Both the position numbers and the translations under genes were made by a program. This document shows, piece after piece, positions 9,901-15,561 of a stretch of 38,627 nt of DNA. The notes beneath the pieces were generated by a model. It saw only the letters and a list, made by a program, of their open reading frames with translations. It did not search any database and was not told where the DNA came from. The DNA comes from an uncultured Christensenella sp. (lineage in GTDB: Bacteria > Bacillota > Clostridia > Christensenellales > Pumilibacteraceae): positions 107,607-146,233 of the forward strand of contig CAJTNI010000003.1 of NCBI GenBank assembly GCA_910577945.1, written 5' to 3'. Numbering within the stretch: position 1 is the first letter of the stretch; each line of letters opens with the position of its first letter.

Positions 9901-10747
9901 AGCCCACCCACACGGTGACGTCCGCGGTCGTCGCGGTTATGACGTTTTCGCCGAGCTCGTTGGCGGCGGGCACGGCTTTGAACCGTATCTGTTTGAGCGC
10001 CACGACGTTCTTCAAGTCGACCATTTCGGAATACTGTTCGAGCGCGGCGATACCGCCGTTTTCGAGCATGAGCTTGATAACAGCGTTCATGAACGCGGCA
10101 AGCTGCCTGTCGCGCAGCTCGAACACGTAAGTGTCGTGTTCGGGCGCGTAATCGCTCAATCGCTCGATATCTATATTGTCGCGCGTAAACACCTCGGCGA
10201 CCATATCGACGAACGCGTCCATAATGGACGAGCCGCCGCCGTCCGCGTCCGTTTCGCCCGTGCCGTCGGGCTTATTCTTATCGCCGCCGTCGGAATTGCG
10301 CGACAGAGCGCGCGCAAACGCCGCACCGTCGCCATCGTCCGAGCCGCCCGACGCCATGCTAGTCAACGCTTTTTCGAGCGCGGCGTCGAAATCTATATCC
10401 GCGTCCGTTTTGAGCAGCATGTTGGCTTTGATTTGAGCATAAAATCCGTCGAGGTCGGAATCGTCGAACGGGTTTGTGACGACGTCCTTATCCTTCGTCC
10501 AATACAGGTCGGACGCAACGCCGAACGTGTCTTTGAGCGACATACCCAGCTCGGCTTTGGTGAATCTGTCGCCGAAATACCAACCCACGCCGAACGCCGC
10601 CGCCAAAATTATGACGACGACAATCAGCGCGACAAGACAGCATGTGCAGCACTTGCTGCGCTTGCGCACGGGCTTTATATCCGACTTGTCCGATTTGGGC
10701 GTCTCGGTCTCCTCCGCCTCGTCGACGGCGATTGCTTTTTTAGACAT
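6950..10747 (-). CDS. Giant membrane-anchored surface protein with four internal repeats, function unknown
   Basis: I do not recognise a named family in this 1265-residue protein. Residues 1-32 are charged and cytoplasmic, with Cys33-Cys37 next to a membrane segment (about 38-58). The remainder is soluble, acidic and predicted extracellular. It shows four related units. Each has a helical stretch, a strand ending in an alternating Ile/Val/Thr motif (YATITIPL at 320, LLLSITVDV at 631, IYVTVTVEDV at 904, YIYVTVAMEKV at 1158), then an N-D/A-M/Y-S-like turn (LNDMS 337, LNDYE 656, VNAMD 927, FNDMS 1183) and another helix. There is no cell-wall sorting signal. The ATG has a TTGGAGC site and a consensus promoter at 10811-10839. 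A surface-scaffold role is only a guess. Confidence 0.8.
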   Translation of the reverse strand: MSKKAIAVDEAEETETPKSDKSDIKPVRKRSKCCTCCLVALIVVVIILAAAFGVGWYFGDRFTKAELGMSLKDTFGVASDLYWTKDKDVVTNPFDDSDLDGFYAQIKANMLLKTDADIDFDAALEKALTSMASGGSDDGDGAAFARALSRNSDGGDKNKPDGTGETDADGGGSSIMDAFVDMVAEVFTRDNIDIERLSDYAPEHDTYVFELRDRQLAAFMNAVIKLMLENGGIAALEQYSEMVDLKNVVALKQIRFKAVPAANELGENVITATTADVTVWVGLQDAAGQAITHYASANGFGWASGLARWLGNVFLPKNLYATITIPLHGEAPTQVTLNDMSERERERAYALVNGILAMTSGKNADSADAPTTVQSLLDGITEKLSPYLETAAGSMDFAESASGAVKLDLIGALADVASKDMADPLVKSDFMYMLQALLTSDADARRAQLRPYLYDKWYKDGAGALEYDPADKTGKTRVDYEREFIAEIESKYAVDFGENASLSDVFKMLGVDLGGTGEGGGASTDDVINRLDAERLHAAFDKPTEQLKLRITDRMLAAALSTQMDALLSKSGGVPANLKISLDALTFVKRKDSAHTFALVAAEADVAAMLGDLGGNAMLGKLAANIVPEKLLLSITVDVTQSLGAGESYEQTEFMLNDYENTDRVIATLSKLVPALDLASVSDSLGESLRDMIRTLDETLHGIVLVSSVTTETETTGGELILPDIFTVITDTVLTDDNGDALVSADELKSVLRALDNSDGVEGKDGEIASDYSQFIDGVVDMYYLNPPAPITTFDGLTDFLADGEGENAFDASKFRVKDKQPDSLAYDKRAAAELRPLMSCAELGALIKSNMGDNESVKDYELTDVRIVARGDGDILDLVIVMAANVATLMPGDMHKLLTAEKIYVTVTVEDVNNPVNETYPVSMRVNAMDDGTYENMLAIARHFGADFDMEAQTAEFGNILYEQIRSLETSVGEGFISFTPDGLQLESFYSFLARKLDLDKADDGTTVEVNPEHVKEAIQGLYALDADAEPDNGYNYVYDEFVRNPSEFTTYDGYAELFNPLGGATTDTDKEFNGFFQQAMRAGGMGDSVLAVQTTVLAEATGGESAAAKTIRDWANGRIAGAPVTADKDFVLVTFRLSVNKDEQNGDASDGFMPDYIYVTVAMEKVREGGKDRFEDRGQIFNDMSADARKHLLKMMNMSDETTDDGKINIHSVVMQCLTALNGKDNGDGTRVPGVVDMRDISFGATADATSGIGTITFAKKSI

Positions 10748-10810
10748 GTAAGCTCCAATAAGAATATATAGCGACGATGCGTCGCATATGTATCGGTTTT
10801 ACGTAAATAC

Positions 10811-10839
10811 ATTTTACGATACCCGCGCCGCTTTGTCAA
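10811..10839 (-). promoter_or_regulatory. Promoter of the giant repeat-protein gene
   Basis: On the minus strand TTGACA (10834-10839), a 17-base spacer and TAAAAT (10811-10816) form a near-perfect housekeeping promoter, about 57 bases ahead of the predicted leader's ATG. The rest of the gap to 10978 shows no further clear signal. Confidence 0.8.
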
Positions 10840-10978
10840 CACTTCCCGCAAAACGTAATCTTATTTTAATCGGATTTTAATAATGCGCCGAGCATTTGCC
10901 ATTTGATGCTTTTACGCATACTCCGCGCTCCCGAACATTCCGCGCGGCGCATATCGACAAAAACCCCGTTTTGCGGCA

Positions 10979-11006
10979 CAAAAAAGCCGCGCCCCGCGCG
11001 GCTTAA
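10979..11006 (-). terminator. Terminator of the first sigma/anti-sigma operon
   Basis: On the minus strand GCCGCGC-GGG-GCGCGGC is followed at once by six T. It lies a few bases after the anti-sigma stop codon. Confidence 0.85.
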
Positions 11007-11017
11007 TTTTGAGTTCG

Positions 11018-11983
11018 TTAGTTTCTGTAAATAGGTATTAAATTGCTTTTAACATAAGACGGCTGTAAAATAATTGTTACCGGTAATCTAGTTTCATATG
11101 AAATAAATGTATACTCATAATTATCAAATTGAGTTTTATCGATTTTGATTTTACCATTATCTAATTCATAAATAAAGTATACTTGACTATTATCAACAGG
11201 TTTAAAACCCTTAACATATCCAATATCATTTGCAACTTTTCCACCTTCTGTCCAATATTTATCACTAGGTTGATAATCCGAATATCCAATTTCATACTCA
11301 ATTCTTTCGTATAAATACATTACTAAGCCATTTCGAGTACCACCTTTTTCAAATAGTACATTTGGCACAATAATTTTCTCCGAATGTTCATATGTTCTTT
11401 CTATAACTACCCCATCCTTCTCTTCTTCTGTTACTCTATAATCATTAAAAGGAAATTCATTTATATCTTCAATTTCTAATCTATCTATTATAACACTATT
11501 CAACTTACCATCTTCATTTCGATTATATGTTTTCGCCGTCAAAATTATCTCGTACTTTAAAACTTCCCCGTAACCTTTCTCCTTTGCTTCTTCCAAAACC
11601 TGATTGTATCGCCCCCTCACCGCCTGTTCGTCAAATCCGTAGTATAAGTTTAATTCAAAGTCGTTTATATCTTGTTCAAACTCTTCCAGCTCGTATCCCA
11701 TATAGTAGCAATAAAATTGAGGTATATCGACCTCGTTATATCCGTCGTCGCCTTTTTCACCGTTTAATCCGAAATATATTCCCGTACCGATTGCCGCGCC
11801 GCAAACGAGCGCGGCAGATGCGCACACGACTGCCAATTTAAACGCGCGACACGACCAAAGCCTGCGCTTTTTCGCTTTTTCGGCGGCAAGCTCGCGATTG
11901 GCGGCGCGCATGCTCTCGCAAATCCTGCGCGTCGCGTCATCGGACAATTTCACATTTTCGCCGACCTTCAAGTATTTGTTCAT
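11018..11983 (-). CDS. Putative membrane anti-sigma factor, copy 1
   Basis: This 321-residue single-pass protein has a cytoplasmic head of about 47 residues rich in Lys, Arg and Glu, a membrane segment (about 48-72, ending GAAIGTGIYFGL), and an external domain of about 250 residues. It is a clear paralogue of the protein at 13983-14885: the membrane segments are almost identical and the external domains share the YGF, FPxDxY, SEK-I/V-L-P and MYLYER-I/V-EY patterns. Its ATG overlaps the stop codon of the ECF sigma gene by one base (TAATG), so the two are translationally coupled. An anti-sigma role follows from this architecture and coupling, not from a recognised domain. The external part is much more AT-rich than the rest of the window. 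Confidence 0.72.
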   Translation of the reverse strand: MNKYLKVGENVKLSDDATRRICESMRAANRELAAEKAKKRRLWSCRAFKLAVVCASAALVCGAAIGTGIYFGLNGEKGDDGYNEVDIPQFYCYYMGYELEEFEQDINDFELNLYYGFDEQAVRGRYNQVLEEAKEKGYGEVLKYEIILTAKTYNRNEDGKLNSVIIDRLEIEDINEFPFNDYRVTEEEKDGVVIERTYEHSEKIIVPNVLFEKGGTRNGLVMYLYERIEYEIGYSDYQPSDKYWTEGGKVANDIGYVKGFKPVDNSQVYFIYELDNGKIKIDKTQFDNYEYTFISYETRLPVTIILQPSYVKSNLIPIYRN

Positions 11984-12450
11984 TATGTCTCTTCCTCCAA
12001 ATAAATTTTGAGCTTAGCCCGCGCGCGTTCCAAGCATTTGCGCACGGCGGCGTTCGATTTGTGCATTACCTTAGCGATATCGTCCGTAGAATACCCCACA
12101 TAATAGAACAGAAATATCGTTTCGCGCTCGTACTTTCCAAGCCGCATAAGCGCATCGTACAGCTCCGTATCCACGTCGCGGTTGACCTCGGCGAGCGAGT
12201 ACACGTATTCGCTGCGAATAATGCGCTTATACTTTTTGATATAGTCCAAGCCCCTGTTTATGGTAGAGCGAATAAGCCACGACTTGATGCCGTCATGATT
12301 GATTTTGCGCGTCTTAATCAACGATACGAACACGTCCTGAACTATATCCTCGGCGTCCGCCCAATCGTCGACGTAATGCCTCGCCAAAAATAAAAGCATA
12401 TTGCCGTAATCGCGCACAAGCTCCGCTATCATTTCGTCGTCGAATTCCAA
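11983..12450 (-). CDS. ECF RNA polymerase sigma factor, copy 1
   Basis: This 155-residue protein has the two-domain plan of extracytoplasmic-function sigma factors. Sigma region 2 (about 8-75) contains the DAEDIVQDVFVSL helix that opens and reads the -10 element, followed by the W-L-I-R-STINRGLDYIKK segment. Sigma region 4 (about 100-150) contains the YYVGYSTDDIAKVMHKSNAAVRKCLERARAKL helix-turn-helix that reads the -35 element. The start is a TTG at 12448-12450, six bases after AAGGAG; an ATG six codons later lacks that spacing. It is coupled to the anti-sigma gene and paralogous to the factor at 14888-15358. A promoter matching the one shared by copy 2 and the protease is not clear here. Confidence 0.9.
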   Translation of the reverse strand: MEFDDEMIAELVRDYGNMLLFLARHYVDDWADAEDIVQDVFVSLIKTRKINHDGIKSWLIRSTINRGLDYIKKYKRIIRSEYVYSLAEVNRDVDTELYDALMRLGKYERETIFLFYYVGYSTDDIAKVMHKSNAAVRKCLERARAKLKIYLEEET

Positions 12451-12523
12451 TCCAAGCTCCTTACATATAAAACGATTGAATACCCCCGAAAGTGACGCAA
12501 AAAATAAAAATATTTTTAATATC

Positions 12524-12551
12524 GAAAAAGGGGCGAGTTTCGCCCCTTTCG
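12524..12551 (-). terminator. Terminator of the subtilisin gene
   Basis: On the minus strand GGGGCGA-AAC-TCGCCCC is followed by five T. It lies 25 bases after the protease stop codon and separates it from the first sigma operon. Confidence 0.85.
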
Positions 12552-12575
12552 GTAATTATACTATATGTAAATAAA

Positions 12576-13880
12576 TTACGCAACCAAGCTATCTTTCAGC
12601 CCGTCGAGAAACGCAGTGTCGGGCACGATATTTTGCTCTTCGCAATGCTCGCACAACTCATCTTCGTCCACGCTTTGCATTCCTCCGCCTATACGATTGT
12701 AATCCCCGCCGGGCAAACCGCTAAAACCACTTTCCTTTCCGCATTTAACGCATCTATCTAAATTCGCAGTATATTTTTCCCAATCATGCAATTCCTCAAA
12801 CCATGTATTACATGCACGACATTTAGTTCTGTGATAAATTTTACTTTTAGTCCCATCCAAATACTGAAAATATGTATATGTTCCCTCATGCTTAATATGA
12901 TTTATTGCTTGGTTCACATTCAATAAGCCCCCTGTAACACATTTATTATTAAGTGAATCAACATAAGACACATTTTGCATTATAGTTGTTTTCAATTCAA
13001 CGGCTGTCATTTTAGGAATATTAGACAATAATAATGCAGCCGAACCTGTTACAAACGGCGCCGCAAACGATGTGCCTGTTACATAATTGTATTTACCACC
13101 TTTTGTTGTAGTAAATATGCTTACGCCAGGAGCAAATAAGTCCACATCAAATAAACTATAATTCGAATTAGAATAAATAACATCATTTGACCCTTCTGTG
13201 GCCCCTACTACAATGATATTATCATTCTTTAAATTATTAAGATACAAACTTTCAGAACTTATATTTGTGCCTCTGTTTCCCGCTGCGCAAACTATTATAC
13301 CAGGGAAATTTTCAATTGCGGCTTTTAAATCATTAGTATAAGTCATTTCAGAACTTATATTTAATAATTTTACACCAGCGTTTTTAGCGGCATAAATAGC
13401 ACTTACGACTTGCGCAACAGTATTAACCTTATACGAAATTAAGCTTACTCCGCCATGGCATACTCCTGCTGTTCCTTTACCGTTATTTCCAATTGCACCG
13501 ATTATTCCCGCAACGGCTGTCCCATGTCCATTAGCATTGGACGATGAATCTGTCAACGGCGAATTCCCACCTGTAAAATCTTCACTCAAAGCACTATCAA
13601 TACGCCCTACTAAATCTTCGTGACTTGCATCTATACCGCTATCTATTATACCCACTTTAACATCATATGACCCCGTCGTTTTATCCCATGCTTCAAATGC
13701 GCCTATCTTACTCAACGCCCATTTATTGTAATAACTTGAAGTATCATTTGTATCAGCGCAATAAACTACATGCCCACTATTGTCATTTTCGACATCAAAA
13801 TTCCTATGCGCAGTTGCAAATAATGGCGCACACAAAGTAGCTACAGTCACCACTGCTGTTACATGATTAAAGATTTTCAT
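12576..13880 (-). CDS. Secreted subtilisin-family (S8) serine protease
   Basis: This 434-residue protease has a signal peptide (1-24) and a short spacer instead of a recognisable inhibitor-type propeptide. The catalytic triad is visible: Asp80 in VGIIDSGID, His119 in NGHGTAVAG and Ser271 in GTSFAAPFVTG, with the oxyanion Asn202 in CAAGNRG. A C-terminal tail of about 100 residues carries two Cys pairs (CRAC and CVKC, about 350-390) that resemble a zinc ribbon, followed by an acidic, Cys-containing end. It sits between two sigma/anti-sigma operons and is read from the same promoter type as sigma copy 2, so it is probably part of that regulon. It could cleave an anti-sigma external domain or a cell-surface target. 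Base composition is AT-rich compared with housekeeping neighbours. Confidence 0.92.
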   Translation of the reverse strand: MKIFNHVTAVVTVATLCAPLFATAHRNFDVENDNSGHVVYCADTNDTSSYYNKWALSKIGAFEAWDKTTGSYDVKVGIIDSGIDASHEDLVGRIDSALSEDFTGGNSPLTDSSSNANGHGTAVAGIIGAIGNNGKGTAGVCHGGVSLISYKVNTVAQVVSAIYAAKNAGVKLLNISSEMTYTNDLKAAIENFPGIIVCAAGNRGTNISSESLYLNNLKNDNIIVVGATEGSNDVIYSNSNYSLFDVDLFAPGVSIFTTTKGGKYNYVTGTSFAAPFVTGSAALLLSNIPKMTAVELKTTIMQNVSYVDSLNNKCVTGGLLNVNQAINHIKHEGTYTYFQYLDGTKSKIYHRTKCRACNTWFEELHDWEKYTANLDRCVKCGKESGFSGLPGGDYNRIGGGMQSVDEDELCEHCEEQNIVPDTAFLDGLKDSLVA

Positions 13881-13929
13881 TTGTTTGAATCCTCCAAATA
13901 ATTATTATTGAAACTTCACAGCCTCATAT

Positions 13930-13960
13930 ATAAGACATTTGTAGAATTATTTTTGATACC
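13930..13960 (-). promoter_or_regulatory. Predicted ECF-sigma promoter of the subtilisin gene
   Basis: On the minus strand GGTATCAA (13953-13960) is followed by 16 bases and GTCTTAT (13930-13936). The gene for sigma copy 2 has GGTGTCAA, 16 bases and GTCTTAT. Two boxes with one mismatch and identical spacing suggest recognition by the same ECF sigma factor. Confidence 0.65.
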
Positions 13961-13982
13961 AAACAACAAGATATATTTAAAA

Positions 13983-14885
13983 TTAAATACTTATAACTAT
14001 TTTATTTGTAACAGAGTCATATCTATACGAGAATATTGCATGATAATCTCTAGATTCATAATAAAAACCTGAAACAAATCCACCTGCTGTGAAATGATTG
14101 TAACCGCTGATTTTTCCATCCATGCTCATAAACCCATCGCTAAAAAAAGAATCCGGATTTAATTTATAAAACTCTTGTCGCGCGGGTTCAAACCCTCTAC
14201 TATATTCAACTCTTTCATATAAATACATATATACAATGTGTTCATTTCCATCTAATATAAATAATTCAAGTGGCAACAACACTTTCTCAGAATAATTATA
14301 ACTGATACAATTGGGTTTGTTACAATCTTCATCGTAACCAACTATTTCATAATCATATTTATCGTATGGAAAATCATCAATATCGTCAACTTTTATAGAA
14401 TTACAATAATATCTATCGTAAACACTGTTATCTAAAGCCATACTTTGAGCCACTAAATTTATTTCAAAATTCAATATATCTCCATACTCTTTTTCACCTG
14501 CTTTTAGCCTATTCAAATATAAACCACGTAAATCCTTTTCCTTAAAGCCATATGACACTGTTAATTCCACATTTCCCAAATCAAATTCTGTTTTTGCAAA
14601 ATTATTATCTAAATAATAAAGATATATCTCACTCTCATTATCATCTGCATTTCCAATTGGATTATCTTTATTTCCGAAATAAATTCCCGTTCCAACGGCT
14701 GTTCCGCAAACTAAAACGGCGGAAGCACATGCCGCCGCCAACCTGAACGCTTTTAACGAGAACGACACGCGCGGCTTTTCCGATTTCTCTTCCTTTAATT
14801 TGTTTATTATTCCGTCACAGATTTTTTCTTTTGCAGCTTCGTCTAACTTTATTTCTTCCAATGTATTTTTATAAAGATTTTTCAT
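13983..14885 (-). CDS. Putative membrane anti-sigma factor, copy 2
   Basis: This 300-residue protein has the same plan as the copy at 11018-11983: a charged cytoplasmic head (1-45), one membrane segment (about 46-70, ending GTAVGTGIYFG), and a Tyr- and Asp-rich external domain. Shared external patterns include V-S-YGFKEKDLRG against LYYGFDEQAVRG, and MYLYERVEY against MYLYERIEY. The ATG lies three bases after the stop of sigma copy 2, with its ribosome site inside the sigma gene. The external domain is AT-rich while the head keeps the local GC level, suggesting faster change outside the membrane. The stop codon is followed closely by the protease promoter region, with no obvious terminator between. 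Confidence 0.72.
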   Translation of the reverse strand: MKNLYKNTLEEIKLDEAAKEKICDGIINKLKEEKSEKPRVSFSLKAFRLAAACASAVLVCGTAVGTGIYFGNKDNPIGNADDNESEIYLYYLDNNFAKTEFDLGNVELTVSYGFKEKDLRGLYLNRLKAGEKEYGDILNFEINLVAQSMALDNSVYDRYYCNSIKVDDIDDFPYDKYDYEIVGYDEDCNKPNCISYNYSEKVLLPLELFILDGNEHIVYMYLYERVEYSRGFEPARQEFYKLNPDSFFSDGFMSMDGKISGYNHFTAGGFVSGFYYESRDYHAIFSYRYDSVTNKIVISI

Positions 14886-14887
14886 GA

Positions 14888-15358
14888 TTACCCCTCCTCG
14901 AAAAAACCTTTTAATGTCTCTTTTATTTTCATCAGCCGCTTTCTTATCAACGAGCCCGAACGGTGAACCATTTTGCCAATCTCGTCCGACGTATATCCCT
15001 CGTAATATTTGAGGAACACTATTTTGCGGTCGAACTCGTTTAGCTTGCGAATTTGATTGAGCACGTCGTTATCCTCGTCGTCGGTACACGCTATTTCCAG
15101 CATATCCTGCACGTCGGGCTTGATTACGTACTTGTTTCGCTTTTTGATAATGTTCAAGCTTTTGTTGATAGTAACCCGAATAAGCCAAGCCTTTTCGGCT
15201 CGCAAGTCGTCGGGTACTTTCAGAATATACGCCAAAAGAACTTCCTGTACCACGTCCTCGGCGTCGTCGCGGTCTCTTACGTAATGCAACGCCAATCTGT
15301 AAATCATGTCGCCATGCTCGTTTATGACGCGTTTGATTGTTTGTTCGTCGACGTTCAT
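14888..15358 (-). CDS. ECF RNA polymerase sigma factor, copy 2
   Basis: This 156-residue ECF sigma factor has region 2 (about 8-75, with DRDDAEDVVQEVLLAY and AWLIRVTINKSLNIIKKR) and region 4 (about 100-150, with KYYEGYTSDEIGKMVHRSGSLIRKRLMKIK). It is paralogous to the factor at 11983-12450. The ATG has an AAAGGGTG ribosome site. The gene's own upstream boxes at 15377-15407 match those of the protease, so autoregulation plus control of the protease is the simplest reading. The anti-sigma gene follows immediately. Confidence 0.9.
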   Translation of the reverse strand: MNVDEQTIKRVINEHGDMIYRLALHYVRDRDDAEDVVQEVLLAYILKVPDDLRAEKAWLIRVTINKSLNIIKKRNKYVIKPDVQDMLEIACTDDEDNDVLNQIRKLNEFDRKIVFLKYYEGYTSDEIGKMVHRSGSLIRKRLMKIKETLKGFFEEG

Positions 15359-15376
15359 TTATTGCACCCTTTGATA

Positions 15377-15407
15377 ATAAGACCGCCGAAGCGAACGGTT
15401 TGACACC
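15377..15407 (-). promoter_or_regulatory. Predicted autoregulatory ECF promoter of sigma copy 2
   Basis: On the minus strand GGTGTCAA (15400-15407), a 16-base spacer and GTCTTAT (15377-15383) match the boxes ahead of the subtilisin gene in sequence and spacing. They lie 19-49 bases upstream of the sigma ATG. Confidence 0.65.
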
Positions 15408-15470
15408 GAAATTCAAAAAAATATCGGATTTTTTCAATTTATTTTTCAATCGCATTGCAATACGACAAAA

Positions 15471-15493
15471 CGGCGGCAATCGCTCGCCGCCGC
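15471..15493 (-). terminator. Probable terminator of the copper ATPase gene
   Basis: On the minus strand CGGCGGC and GCCGCCG pair around an eight-base loop and are followed by TTTTGT. It lies about 70 bases after the ATPase stop codon. Confidence 0.6.
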
Positions 15494-15561
15494 AATTTCG
15501 CCGACCTTAAAGCCAATCGCGTCGCGCCGTCGGCGTTTCGCTTAACGTTCGGTCGCCCGCG

